A stretch of DNA of 64,000 nucleotides from Acorus gramineus (GCA_030737835.1 JAUJYN010000031.1:930001-994000), one strand, 5' to 3'. Positions 1-11,480 are shown, numbered from the stretch's first letter. Notes: a model not told the origin generated them from the letters alone. Numbers and translations are program-made.

Positions 1-632
1 GTAGTGTTGTGTAGACCAGTAATCCCGGGTCTCCTCGACCAACGGTATGGTCTCTCCCCAAAAGTCCCAAGAGTCTCCCTCCGGGAGTGAGGGTGAGGTT
101 GGTCGCGCTGCCGCGTGACCCTGTTATCCATGGGTTTCCACCCATGTTTTCCTTGAAAGGAAAGTGCTTATGTATTGAACTGTTGTATGGTGATTGGTTT
201 CCAGCCACTCACTGAGCTTGTAGCTCACCCCTCGCATACTATTTCTTTTCAGGGGCAGTGTTGGGCGTGGAGTTGGAGCTTCCCTGTGGCGTGGTCTTAT
301 GGGCGTGGAGCGTTCTTCCGGCGGGTGACGAGTGCGAGGCTGTCAGCAGTCCTAGAGTCATGTATGTATTGTAAATCGTGCATGTGGCACAGGTTGTATT
401 TTCTTTGGTCTAGACTTGGCTCTCACAGGACAGTGATTGTGTATTCGAGTCTGTAATAATGTTTTTGGTTTACAGACATTGTTTATATATTATGCTTCCT
501 TTTCAGTCAGTTATCATTATCCTTGCTTTGCCACCTTGTGTGTTGTTGTTGGAGTCTTTATTGACCTCAGGTATTGATAGCTGATATTTTATTATTGCCA
601 CGTCTTGGGGACGGCCGCCCTGGGGCGTGACA
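1..632 (+). mobile_element. 3' part of a Tekay-type Gypsy LTR (truncated by window edge)
   Basis: Matches by eye the last ~630 bp of the LTRs at 32,040-32,767 and 61,380-62,052. It shares the run of G-rich lines, the block containing CACTGAGCTTGTAGCTCACC near 205, the acceptor-like CTTTTCAG near 250 and the terminal GGGGCGTGACA ending at 632. It belongs to the same subfamily as element D and solo LTR K (the GGGCAGTG 3' exon type). The 5' part and the target duplication lie outside the window, so whether it is a solo LTR or part of a longer element is unknown. Confidence 0.85.
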
Positions 633-1700
633 TTTATTATGTCACAAGTCGACATCACATAGTTGAACTGGTCACAGAGACCTAAGCCCTCTCTGCGACC
701 CATTCGACTTTGTGTAGTTATCGGTTATATACTCTGTTCGACATCGCAGAGTTGAACTGGTCACAGAAATCTAAAGCTCTCATATGACCCATTTGACTTT
801 GTGAAATGGTCAATTTTACAGTGTTTTAAAATCCAACCCTACCTGCTTGGTTGAACCAGTTAAACCTTCACTCGTGTTGAATTCCGGTTCGGTTTAGTAA
901 TATAACCCAATGATATAAAAAATCAATAAAACTCAATCAACCCACCGATTGAACCAACGGTTTTTGTGAACCGGCTGCGGGTTGATTATATCGAATGGTT
1001 CTTTATTCATAGAAATTATGATTAATCATTTGTTAAAATATGAAATCTAATAAAAAGTTTAGATTTTATATACTAAAATCATGCCATGATGTTAAGTAAA
1101 ACATTTATGTAGAGATTTTCTAAAATATTTTATATTTTTATTTAGTAATGATAATTAAAAAAATTATTATATTATAATTATGTCATGGTTCAAATCTGGT
1201 TGACCCAACAATTGAACCAATGACCCTTGACTCATTCATTTTTTTGGTTCATTGAACGGTTTGATTTTTAAAATATTGTCATTATATCACAGGTTGACAT
1301 CACATTGTTGAACTGATCCCAGAGACCTAAGGCCCTCTCTACAGTCCATTCGACTTGTGACATAATGGACGATATCACAAAGAGATATCAAAACGCTACA
1401 TCATATGATTTGTCCTTTATGATACTAAACAATGCACCATCATTTGAAGATATCATTTCATTGAGAACGCTATAGCACGCGAATACATTATTCAAAACAC
1501 AAATTTGAATAGGCCGTAGAAAGGGACTTAGGTCTTTGTAACTAGTTTGATTATGTGATGTCGACCTATGAAAAATGAACGACTTCACAAAGTCGAATGG
1601 GCTACAAAGAGGGCCTTAGATTTTTGTGACCAGTTCAACTCTGTGATGTCAACCTGTCACATAATGGACGACTTCACAAAGTCGAATGGATCGGGGTGGG
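633..1700. mobile_element. Fold-back DNA element built from a ~70-bp repeat
   Basis: A ~70-bp unit running from GTCGACATCACA through GTTGAACTGGTCACAGA to CCATTCGACTTTGTG occurs at about 648-716, 741-808 and 1,283-1,353 in one orientation. It occurs inverted at about 1,590-1,665, with a further inverted partial unit to 1,690. The outermost copies form imperfect terminal inverted repeats, as in fold-back or Mutator-like MITEs. There is no coding capacity. The left edge abuts the LTR end at 632, so the original left target flank is not visible. Confidence 0.6.
819..1278. mobile_element. hAT-type MITE nested in the fold-back element
   Basis: The left end CAGTGTTTTAAAATCCAACC and the right end (reverse complement CAATATTTTAAAAATCAAACC, shown in part) are imperfect inverted repeats starting with CA, as in hAT elements. 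The 8-bp flanks CAATTTTA and TCATTATA match only partly, so the target duplication is degenerate. The interior holds GAACCGG/GGTTGA-rich sequence with no long frame. Confidence 0.5.
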
Positions 1701-1850
1701 GTCACTCTTTAAAAAAACCACATTCTGATTTTTTGAGAGAGGTGGGGTGAATAGCTATGTGGGTGGGAATATCGGTGCCCTTAACGTTTTTATTATCAGT
1801 CACACTTTCATAACTTTGTTCGAGTTATATTCCTTTTTTTTTGGATGTAT
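1701..1850. other. AT-rich spacer, nothing recognised
   Basis: Unique-looking AT-rich sequence between the fold-back element and the Mutator-like relic. No gene, terminal repeat or target duplication was identified. Confidence 0.5.
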
Positions 1851-4310
1851 GTGTGTTTTTAATTAATTAGTTACATTTAGAAATGTAACTGAAATGTTAT
1901 AAGGCTATACAGAAAACCTTAATGATATATCTGAAGGTAATTAACTTTTAGTGAAATAAATTTGTGTTACAGACTTGCATTTAAAGTATTAACCAATTTT
2001 AATATGAGTATTATATTTTCATTATATGTTTATTTGTTTTTTTTTTTTGGTGAATGCATGAACACATTTATAGCCTTTTGTGGATTTTTGTTTCTTCATG
2101 ATGAATTCATTTTGTCTATATTGTGACAGTGGATGACAACTATCATATTTTAGTAACATTGTCCTCAAAACTAGTTACATGTACTGAAAACTAGTATCAT
2201 TAAATAGAAATCTAGTTACCATTTGCAATTGAAAACACTTTGATATTGATCATGTCAAAACTACTAGATAAACATTTGAACATATGCACATATTGGTTGA
2301 ACCAGAATCAATATATTAACCAAGAATCATCCCAAAAAGGAGTATAACTTGTCCTTTTCATACACATCAATATACATTTGAACTCGTCTTGTTTTTCATC
2401 TACACAGATGACAAAATTTCTCATAGTAACATGAGAAGCCATCGGAACTCAATTACAAATTCCATTGACAAAACCCTGTGATCCTCTTCAGTGTATGTTC
2501 TGGGATAGTCGCTCACAAATAGTTTGATGAGGCGTGCTCTTATGTTTGCCAACTCATCCTTTGTGATGGTTGCTTTTAATTCTTCATGAAGTGCATGCTA
2601 TGTCGTAATACGAACAATGACTGTGCCACAGTCCATCCTGCATATTAAGAAATGGAGGACATATAAAGGTGTTTTTATATCTTCAATGTGCAAAATGTCA
2701 TTCTAATTATTTTACTTACGAAAACTGGGGTTGTTGAGGTGAATCCTTCACTAATACGATCCTTCTTTCTTTTATCCAATTGAAGCACTTCATGAACTTT
2801 GCCACCTGAAACATAATTTAGTTACATTTCATAAATTTCAGACACATTTAATGAAAAAAGTATAATATCATAATAATATCTGTTTTATAATGTAAAACTA
2901 ATAATTCTTGATGATTATAATATAGTTACCAATTGTGGAACCAGTTGAAAATGTATGTCGTCTTCTTCAAAGGCTGAACGCAATGAATTATAGTGCCTCC
3001 ATGTGTTTTCCTTCACATTGTAGACGACCAACGTCCAATGGGCTTCATTGTTCAGAGGAAAGTGCATATATCGATGTACTGTCAGATCAATCATGTCCTT
3101 CACCAGAGTTTTAAATAGTTAAATACTCAAGGATTTAGAAATAACACATAAATTAGTTACATTGTGCTTCATATAAACGAATAAATTAGTTTAATTACAT
3201 TATGAGGCTGTGTCTGAGTTATATTTTGAATAATTAAGCCAGTTACATTTTCTGCATCCATTACTCAAAGCGGTTACAATATTGTGAACAAAAACAACAT
3301 TCATAACATTTAGTTATACTATTAATTGTTAGTCACATCCCATTCCACGAACATTTGCAAAACAGTTTGCGGAATTATGATGACACACCAAAATAGTTAC
3401 ATTTGAATGCCTCTTATACAAATCATAATGAATAAGTCAGTTACATAATCTAATTTTGTTGGGAAGACACATACGTCTTCTAATTGATAAGTAAACCTGA
3501 CAACACTACTCCATATACATCATAACATACTCACACACCTTACAAATCACATTCATTTTTCAGTTACATTAATAAATAAATTTACAAACATTATTCATAC
3601 ATTTTATTGAATCATATATGTAACTGAAACATAAAAATACCTTCAAATACACACACATCTAGATAAACATATATTTGTTAGTTAAATTAATGAGATTTTT
3701 GAGCTACAATATTCATACATTATACGATTCCACATATGTAACTGAAATAAAAAAAATATCTTAAACAGATATACAGCGCCACATTTTTCTTTTCTGTGAA
3801 AGATTGATGTAATGCGTTACACATAAAAACTGACAATCAACATATATCATATTTGCTAGTTACATTATTATGCAATGCAACAATAAAAAATCAAAATCAC
3901 CATTACAGTCGTCGAAAATATAAGAGCATTAAAAATTAAACCAACAAAATTTTCGTACCCATTTTTGTGCAGGTTTTTAATGCACCAGATGAAGAAATAC
4001 ATCGAATTAGAGGTGCTTTATGATCCCATGGCCGAGTTCTACATTTCTTCGAATGATTTTGGATGAAGTGGAATCGATGGAAGGTGTGATGTGTTTTAGG
4101 AAACCCTAATTTTTTAAATTGGTTTTCAATTGCCCAGAGGGTCGGGAAGACGAAGCAAAAAAAATGGAAAAAGAGGGGGAAATAGTGGGGAAGGATGTCA
4201 TTGATAAATGAGGGTACTTTAGTCCTTTACTTTTTTATCATTTTGTAAAATCAAATCAGGCAGCCAATGAAAAGTTGACACGTCATGGGGCCTATGAATA
4301 AAGCTTATAT
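1850..4310 (-). mobile_element. Mutator-like (Ulp1-carrying) element relic 1
   Basis: AT-rich element oriented on the minus strand. Its 5' terminal ~200 bp (about 4,090-4,305, read in reverse) aligns by eye with the start of the element at 20,105. Shared pieces include TAGGCCCC, a TTTTACAAAATGA run, AAGTACCC..CTCATT and CTCTTTTTCC. It carries minus-strand exons of a C48 peptidase, typical cargo of some plant Mutator-like elements. The octamer ATGTAACT, or its complement AGTTACAT, occurs about 12 times exactly and about 10 more times with one mismatch. No transposase was recognised. The left boundary is approximate because no matching terminus was found near 1,850. Confidence 0.6.
2421..3103 (-). 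pseudogene. C48 (Ulp1/SENP-type) cysteine peptidase, 3' exons with one nonsense codon
   Basis: Three minus-strand exons can be read. Exon 3,103-2,930 encodes a stretch with NEAHWTLVVYN, which contains the family's catalytic His-Trp, and HYNSLR, where most members have Asp and this copy has Asn. Exon 2,805-2,720 encodes KCFNWIKERR. Exon 2,637-2,421 begins Met-Asp-Cys-Gly, the catalytic Cys context. Introns have GT..AG ends and both junctions keep frame. After DCG the frame stays open except for one TAG about 12 codons on (near 2,600), then continues to a natural TGA at 2,421. Ulp1-type domains remove SUMO in host proteins; in transposons their role is unclear. The 5' exons were not found, so the copy is partial as well as broken. 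Confidence 0.75.
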
Positions 4311-4610
4311 TTTAAAGAAAAAAAAATAGTAGGTAACATTACTAAAAAAAAAAAAAAACTATTTGACAACGTTTTCTGGCGTATTATTAAAAAAAAAAAA
4401 AACCCTTGCGTGCCGTTAAAAAAGAAAAAGAACAGAAAAAAAAACAAGGGCGGTGAACATCCCACTAACTCAGAAAACCAGTCACATGACCCGCCCACAA
4501 CTTCCTTTGTTTTAAAACCCTTCCGCCATCCAATTCCGTGCTCTCAAAGACAAAACACTCTCTCTATCCGTTTTTGTTCCTTTCTTTCTCATTTTCTCTC
4601 CGTCACTGTT
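4311..4610 (+). promoter_or_regulatory. Upstream region and probable 5' UTR of the glycosyltransferase gene
   Basis: Contains A-rich tracts (4,318-4,450) and then a C/T-rich stretch (about 4,540-4,605, CTCTCTCTAT and TTTCTTTCTC) typical of plant core-promoter Y patches and 5' leaders, directly before the ATG at 4,611. No convincing TATA box was seen. The gene's promoter therefore lies next to, and may include, the 5' end of the Mutator-like relic that ends near 4,310. Confidence 0.4.
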
Positions 4611-7600
4611 ATGAAGGTCTCATTTTCCAACCCAATTTTTTTTCCATCTCTCTTTGATCCTTCTTTTTTAAAATCTCGATTTCTCTGTGTTTGTGTTTTT
4701 TTTAGGTGGTGGGAAGTCTATTGTCTATTTGGTTGCTGGGTTTTCTTCTGATTGGATTCTCTCTATACTTCACCCACCATCTCCCATCCTTCGATGGCCC
4801 CACTGCGCCGTTCGTCCGTCGGATCGATGGGCCATTTGAACCCAGCGTCACAGTGTTCTCTGCACCGGGGCCCTTTTTCGGCCCCGTCGGATCCAGACAA
4901 GCCCTGGCCGTCCGATCTTGGCTCGGGTTGTCACCGGCCATCGATGTCGTCCTCTTCTCTCAGCATCCGTCTGTCAGAGCTTTTGCGGACGCATTGGGTC
5001 CCCGTGTCTCTGTGGAGCGCAACATTGACTTCACGTAAAATTTCAACCCTCTTGGTTATATGTTTTCAAAGCGCTGTTACATTTAGTCCTTTTTACAGTC
5101 CTTAATACAGTATTATATATCACCACAACAAGATATATACCTCGTTAAAAAAATTTTACATTTTTATAAATGACACCATTCAATTCGTTGTAGTATATAC
5201 TTTCACTTTTTATAAAATTACACACCTCATTAGATGATGTATATGATTTAAATGAAAACATGTGGAGCCTACACTTGTGACTGTAAAAAGAACGGAGTGT
5301 AACATTTTTCATGTGAGAACATGTTTAATGTTTAGTTTCATTTAGTTTTGATTGCCTTTTTATTGTGTCAATTTGATCATAACTATTTGGGGAATGAAAC
5401 AATGAATACATTTGTGGGATATCTAGAGTGATATGTATGTTGGTTTAACTTGATTTAATATTGTACAGTAAACATTGCTATGTAATGCTTTGGTTCATGC
5501 CCAATAAAAGAATGACTTTCTTTCTCTACTCTTATGACTTTGATTTGTCTTTCTCTAAATTTTGTTCGTCGCAAAATTAGCAAACAATTTTTTGTTATGG
5601 GGTATCTATAATTGCTCCTTGAAAGTTTAGCTCATCAGATTTTTTCGGTGTTTAGAGACTAGAATGTGAGAGGATTCATGCATTGTGCGAAAGATGCCTA
5701 GGTGATTATGTTGAGTTGTGTGTGTGTGTGTGTGTTTGTTTTTTTAATATATGTATTTATTTTTTTGCGTGTTGTTTGATTTAGTTTCCCTCTTATGATG
5801 ATCCTGTGTGTTGATGCAAATGTTGAAAGTCATACTGGATTGCCTCTTTGGCTAGATCCATGAGTTTGTCTACATAGGTCTCAATCCCCCTGGACTAATC
5901 CGAAGCACATGGTTCGTGAGTGATTGTGTGCATCCAAATTTTTCCCAACTAATGTTGGGGTGGTTCCTTGTCACAGATAGTGTTGAAAGTGATAATTTGA
6001 TCTTCTTAGTGTTGAAAGTGATAAGATCTTCTTAATTATTGTTGCATTTTAGTGGCAGTCCAAAAATTCTTTCCAAATTATGCCTTTTTTTGTTCACGAA
6101 AGAACTTAAAATATTGAAACGCCTACATGTTGGTGCTCCACGCTACTAATAGTTGCATCCTTTTCTGTCTAGGTTCCTAGGGACCCCTTTTTTCCATTCC
6201 ATGGTTGCGAGATCACAAGCTTCCACCTCAGATATCTCGGTACTTATTGATCCCGAGACTGTTCTCCTCCCCAGCTTCATCTCTTCCTTGAACCATGCTC
6301 ACAATCTGGAGCATGATTGGTTCCTTGTATCATTATCCCCAACTGTTCCTGACTTTCCATTTCAGTTGTGTGACAATGGGAAGCTCTGGGTAAATGAAAA
6401 TGGTGAAAAGATCAAGGCAGAAAAGGTATGGAGAGTTCTGTTTATTTTGAAATGAATCAATGGTAGAACAGTTCCATTGAGATTCCAAGTCTTGGGTTTG
6501 TTGAATTCATACTTTTAACAGTTGCAGGGATTTGTATTGGAGAACGGGAAATGGAGTGGTTACAGTGAGAGAGTACTTATGGCATGGAACAGGGGGACGT
6601 GGCCTCTGCATGCAGGGGTTCTTCCACCTTTCTTGTATGGGAAAGGGCTTCACAATCAGTGGGTCATCAATGAGGCACAGTCATCCAGATTTAGACTTGT
6701 GTTTGATGCCAGTGAGACCATATCAAGTTTCTGTCCCAAGAATCTACAAAATCGGGAACACTCACTGTCTTTGGCTTCTGATAAAGAGATAAAAGAGAGG
6801 ACCTGGGAGCATGTGGGAAATTTACATAATGCTATATTATATGGAACATTTTACTTCAGTCTGAATAATTATTCAAACATCCCAACAAAACTAGTGAAGT
6901 GTGATGGGAAATATTTTTTCATTGACAAAGTAGAAGGTGCTGTTTATTTCTTGGGACAACAAACTGGCCTTACATCATACCAAATAGAGCCGATGCCATT
7001 AAAAATGAAAGAGACGTTCGGGGTATGGAAAAAATGGATCTCAGGATACAAGAGAAAGAGATGGATGGCTTGTTCAGAGGATAGCAGTTCAGTAGAAAGG
7101 AAACTTGCTTCACCTTTGAAAATATCGTCAAAGGTTGCTCTAAATTTGTCAGCATCATTATATCTTCCATTCTCCTTGGAGTCTCTTCTGCAGACAACTG
7201 CAGATGAAGATAAATCTATTGTGCTTCTTGTTGCTGGAGATAGTTACAGGGACATGTTAATGAGTTTCATTTGCCGCTTACGTCAATTGTTTATCTCAAA
7301 TTTTATTGTGTACGCTCTAGACCCAGAAACTTATCATTTTTCTATACTCCAGGTAGGCTTTCACTTGTTCTTGCATTTGCATTCTTGAAGCAAGTTCCAT
7401 AAAATGCCATCACTAATTTCTATCTGTAGCTTACTTAGTTTTCTCTTTTACTTTTTAAACCAGGGGTTGCCTGTTTTTAGGGACTATATGGCTCCTAGTA
7501 ACATCAGTTTTAATGACTGCCACTTTGGCACTGATTGCTTTAAAAGTGTGACCAAAGTAAAATCCCGATTAGTCTTGAAGATTTTGAAGCTTGGCTATAG

Positions 7601-9171
7601 CGTTCTTTTGAGTGATGTTGATGTTTACTGGTTTGGTAACCCATTACCAGTTCTTCGTTCCTTTGGCCCTGCTGTTTTGGTAGCACAGTCGGATGAGTAC
7701 AATGAGACAGGTGATCCTTAGCTAACAATTATTTTAGGGACTCGTGTATGATTCTTGTCTAAGGTTTTTTTTTTCCTGTGATGAGGATATATCCAACAAG
7801 AGCTGGGAAAATCACAAGGTGCACAGGATAGCCCACAAAACATGTGCACCATGTAAGTTCAAGGGGATTTAAACTTGAGATCAATAGGGAGCAAACCCCG
7901 GCCTCTGGCCGAAGTACGAATCCCTTGTGGTCCCATGCTTGGTGTTTTCACTATGTTATACATTTTATAATGAAGTCACTGATTAACAGTTCATTTCCTC
8001 TGTTTCAGGAACTGAATCGATAACAATGTACTTATATAACTCTCTGCTAATAATACTTCCTTTTTTCTGTCGTCTTTATAGTTCTATTGTTTCCAGAATG
8101 CTCATAAAAAATTTATTGGTCTGTTGTCCACTAATGAAGCACTTTGCATAAAAGCAAACAAATAAATCTGAGAATATTTATTGAGTTCTAAATGATAACT
8201 GTTTCAAAGTTTGTGGTTAAATTTTTTCCTACACCGATACTGATTGAGTTTTTATTATTATTATTATTGAAACAGTGGGCTTTTGCACTCATATATTAAG
8301 AGGAGGGTGAAAACCCAAAGAGAAAGTAAGCAACATAAAACCCTACGTGTAGAACACGTAATTACATCATAAATAGAGGAGATCTCTACCTAAGATGTAC
8401 CTAGGATGTACCGATACTGATTGAGTTAGATGTACAATGGCTATCCCATGGTAAATATAGCATCAGCTGGGGATCATTTCTTTTATTTAGATTGGGTGAC
8501 GCACCATTTTCCAATAACAAAGACTGTTGGAGAAAAATATACATAATCTGAAATATAAAAAGAAAGAAAATAATGTGACTTTTGAGTTCAGATTTTAGAT
8601 CCCAAGTTTAATTTTCCAAAGGGACATTAGTAATTGATAATCTCCAAGGAGCTTGTATTTACTCCAATCTTATCTCATGATAGTTCATGAGTTTCTATAG
8701 TTCCATGACAGAATTGTTTCATATGCATCGTTGTTTGCAGGACCTATAAATTTACCTCGTCGCCTTAACTCTGGTTTCTACTTTGCTCGTTCTGATCCTG
8801 CCACTGTTGCTGCATTGGAAAAAGTGGTGAAGCATGCATCTACCTCAGGCTTATCTGAACAGCCGAGCTTTTATGATGTATTATGTGGGGAAGATGGAAT
8901 AAATCGTATTGGTGATGACCGGTGCCTTGAACCTGAAACAAATCTGACAGTTCATTTCTTGGACCGAAACCGCTTCCCGAATGGAGCCTTCCAAGGACTG
9001 TGGGGGAAGTCTGATGTGAGGTCAGCATGCATGAGGAAAGGATGCCTTGTTATCCATAACAACTGGATAAATGGAAGGAAAAGGAAGCTTGAACGTCAAG
9101 TATCGTCAGGTATGTGGGAATATGACTCAAGTTCGAGGATGTGCTTGCAGGCGTGGCAAGGAATGGCATAG
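4611..9171 (+). CDS. RAY1: RAY1-like beta-arabinofuranosyltransferase (GT77), six exons
   Basis: Proposed exons: 4,611-4,616, 4,706-5,034, 6,173-6,425, 6,522-7,352, 7,464-7,710 and 8,741-9,171. All introns are GT..AG and all junctions keep frame, giving 698 residues. Residues ~6-24 are a single hydrophobic segment, fitting a type II Golgi anchor. Residues ~50-190 hold the conserved SRQALAVRSWLGL and FLGTPFFHSM stretches. Residues 524-526 are Asp-Val-Asp in LLSDVDVYWFGNPLP, the nucleotide-sugar/metal DxD motif of the PF03407 domain. RRLNSGFYFARSD and HNNWINGR follow, near the end. The closest family I recognise is Arabidopsis RAY1, which adds arabinofuranose to arabinogalactan-type cell-wall glycans. 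The first two-codon exon is inference: the second exon has no in-frame ATG and is preceded directly by TAG inside a polypyrimidine-AG acceptor. No lesion is visible, and it is the only apparently functional gene here. A segment at residues ~245-345 looks less conserved. Confidence 0.87.
4617..4705 (+). other. Proposed 89-nt first intron of the RAY1-like gene
   Basis: Starts AAG|GTCTCA and ends in a long T-rich tract with TTTTTTTTAG|GTGG. Splicing joins ATG AAG to the GTG GTG GGA reading frame of the next exon. The donor is weak but the acceptor is strong. Without this intron the open frame would have no AUG start. An alternative is a start further upstream with other splicing. Confidence 0.55.
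5035..6172 (+). other. Intron 2 of the RAY1-like gene (1.1 kb)
   Basis: The donor TTCAC|GTAAAA and acceptor TCTGTCTAG|GTTCCT restore a Thr codon across the junction. It contains a (GT)n microsatellite near 5,718-5,737 and otherwise AT-rich unique sequence. No transposon was recognised in it. Confidence 0.8.
7765..7925 (-). mobile_element. Possible tRNA-derived SINE in intron 5
   Basis: A T-run at 7,765-7,775 reads as a poly(A) tail on the minus strand. On that strand the body begins with GGATTCGTACTTCGGCC and has a degenerate box B-like AAGTTTAAATCC. The sequence is GC-richer than the intron around it. No clear target-site duplication was found, so a SINE is the best guess rather than a firm call. 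Confidence 0.4.
8251..8409 (-). mobile_element. 5'-truncated non-LTR retroposon (LINE 3' end) in intron 5
   Basis: A 159-bp insertion is flanked by the perfect 18-bp direct repeat ACCGATACTGATTGAGTT at 8,233-8,250 and 8,410-8,427. The insert starts TTTTATTATTATTATTATTG, which on the minus strand is an A-rich (AAT)n tail typical of plant L1-type elements. A long perfect target duplication plus an A-rich tail is diagnostic of target-primed reverse transcription. The short length implies severe 5' truncation, or a SINE. Confidence 0.8.
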
Positions 9172-9421
9172 ACGAAGATTTTCCTATACTGAGTTCATGG
9201 CGACTTGAAGATAACTAGAAGGCTAGTAGCCTCTTCCAACTTCTCTACCTGGGTAAATCTACAATGCTTTCCTCAATTTTTGAAATAATAGCCTATCTCA
9301 AGAAAGACATTGATCACATGATAGACAAACCGCCAGTACTTGCTATGTTAAGTCGATGGTTTTTGTTATCAGAAGCATGAACCAGCATTTATTTCATCCA
9401 CCAATCATCCCTATGTAATTA
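9172..9421 (+). other. Probable 3' UTR and downstream flank of the RAY1-like gene
   Basis: Unique sequence after the TAG at 9,169-9,171. No decisive polyadenylation site can be picked by eye; AT-rich runs such as TATTAAAATAG near 9,420 are possible far-upstream or near-upstream elements. Confidence 0.4.
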
Positions 9422-9960
9422 TTAAAATAGAAAAGGCTGGCCAACCATACAAGGATGGACAGCTTTGACGAAAATACTTCTTAATGGTTTTGAAACAGAA
9501 TTTTTTAATTCCACAGGAGGCGAGCCATGATGCTGAAGAAATGCATCATCCACTGCATTTTGTGCAAGCCCCCAAAGATTGCCATGGAGGAAGAACAAAG
9601 AAGGGAGAGGGCGTCCGAAGATTTCAGTTCTGAATAATGGAACAAATATGATGAGATGGTGACGATGTTTGTTTTGCTTGGGAAATGGTGGCACTAATAC
9701 CATGGGTGCTTATGGCAACTCACATCATGAGGAAGTACTTGGGACTGCATGAAACATGGTTGGAGGTCTTCAAGAGGCCCCATGAGTCTATAATTGGCTC
9801 AGATGGGGCGTTATCTCGTCAGAATTTTTTTTTTTTGGTTCCCTTCAACCACCATTGCAAAGTTGAGAAAGAAAACATGGAGGAGGAGCTATGTTTGAGG
9901 AGTGTTAAGCTGTGCAGAGGATTTCTTTATGTTCAAAGGAGAGGTAGTTTAAGTGCATAG
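9422..9960. other. Unassigned moderate-GC segment with short open frames
   Basis: About 540 bp with short open frames on both strands (minus 9,703-9,422; plus 9,685-9,960). Neither translation shows a domain I recognise, and the plus frame runs through a T homopolymer near 9,830. It may be a captured or decayed gene fragment or part of the gene's 3' flank. No function is proposed. Confidence 0.3.
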
Positions 9961-10610
9961 TGATGTGGTGGCTTGCTGTAGGAGGGGAGGAGAAGAAAAT
10001 TAAGGATAAGGTGTTCTTTATGCTGATCCAGAAAATCAAGTTTAAGGGTTTGGGTGGCAGCCTCCTTTCTGTTGAAGAGTTCTCTTCTTGATTCAGATAC
10101 GCCTGAGTCCTTTAAGAAAATCCAATATATATTGCTCTGGTTCCTTAAAAAAATCTACATTTTTGTTGAATTTAATATTTTAACAAGTAGCTAATCAAAA
10201 TTTCTGTGGATAAATCCTCTGAATCATGAATTTAATGCACTTTTATGTGTCATTCAAATTAAAACATAGATTAATAAACGAATGCAAGAGGACATACCCA
10301 ATCAATCTGAATCCCTTGAAAACCCTAAGCTTTTTTTAGTTTTGATTTTTAAAATTGATTTTTTATATAAATTAAGAATCGTCAGGTTAAAAAACCATTA
10401 GATTGTTGTACACTATCAGATTTTGAGTGTTGGACTGATTGACAGTTCAATTGATTGAATCAAGGTTGAATCAGGATTCATTATTGAAGAGTGAGTCTAC
10501 CAATTTATTAAGAAGTGGTTTGTTGACTTTCTTAAATATTAAACAGAGATACATAGATAAAAGTTCTGAAATAAAAAATAATTATTAATAAAATATGATA
10601 ATCCCCGTCC
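9961..10610. other. AT-rich intergenic DNA, nothing recognised
   Basis: No coding potential, terminal repeats or conserved element was found on either strand. Confidence 0.5.
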
Positions 10611-10614
10611 CATA

Positions 10615-11130
10615 AACTGGGAATACAAGTATCTGGGTTGAATCTAAGTGGGTTGGATCTAAGTCTGTCAATTATCTAAAAAAAATCCGATCCGAATTTG
10701 TATAAAAAAAATAAAAAATATTTGACATTCGAAGATCTGGAGTGCGGATATGGATATCAGTCTATCCGATCTGAAAAATATCTGTATCCGACATATATTA
10801 TAAAAATATATATATATATTTGTATTATATATTGTCCATATTGTTATCTTGTATGATTAATCACTAAGATAATATATTATAATACCATTAAATTTTCAAT
10901 GTATGATATCTGAAAGAGATAATAAGCCTTAAAATCTTAATTTTAATTTTGATTCTTTCTAAAATATCACTTTATTATTCAAATTAATATTAATATTCAA
11001 ACATGTCAATTATCCGAAAAAAATCGAGATCTGAATCTAAAAATTAATATCTGTATCCGAATCCAAAAGTTAAGATATGGATATTGACATATCCGATTCG
11101 TATCCGTCCGATTAACAGGTTTAGCTATAC
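10615..11130. repeat. AT-rich repeat with reiterated TATCCGA motifs
   Basis: The motifs CTGTATCCGA, TATCCGATC, GGATATGGATAT and TCAATTATC recur near both ends (10,620-10,800 and 11,005-11,115), partly direct and partly inverted, around an AT-rich centre with (TA)n near 10,805. This fits a decayed MITE. Termini and a target duplication were not identified. Confidence 0.4.
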
Positions 11131-11239
11131 CTCTCCTTTGTCAGTTCAGTCATTACTTACAAATAGTGAACTCAACATTTATTAATAAATGTGGGCATTG
11201 GAGGGTTGTGAAGCGGAAGTCTCAACTCTCAAGGTAACA

Positions 11240-11480
11240 GTGAACATTTATTTTTTTTCTTTTTTATTTATATGTTCATTTTTTTACTTATCCATTTTTT
11301 TTTTATCTATTTTATATTATGTTTTTCAATCTCTATTTTATTGGCATTTCTATTTTTTAATTTATTTTATTTCATTTTCAATAACAGTTCATTTTTATCT
11401 TTTATGTTTTGTTTTTTAGGCATATATTTTATTTTATGTTTTTTAATTGATTTTTTTATTTAATTGAGTTTTATTTTGTT
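11240..11480. repeat. T-rich low-complexity tract
   Basis: Strongly T-biased on the plus strand (TTTTATT/TTTTATC-like words). It yields spurious hydrophobic open frames. No other structure was seen. Confidence 0.7.

Noticed and set aside
1557..1700. Short plus-strand frame at 1,568-1,750 as a gene
   Set aside because: It is the inverted copy of the ~70-bp fold-back repeat.
9685..9960. 91-residue open frame downstream of the RAY1-like gene
   Set aside because: No recognisable domain; it includes Phe codons from a T homopolymer; no splice or promoter evidence. Kept only as an unassigned segment.
11189..11463. Hydrophobic open frames suggesting a small membrane protein
   Set aside because: They come from a T-rich low-complexity tract, with Phe/Leu/Ile/Tyr codons only.
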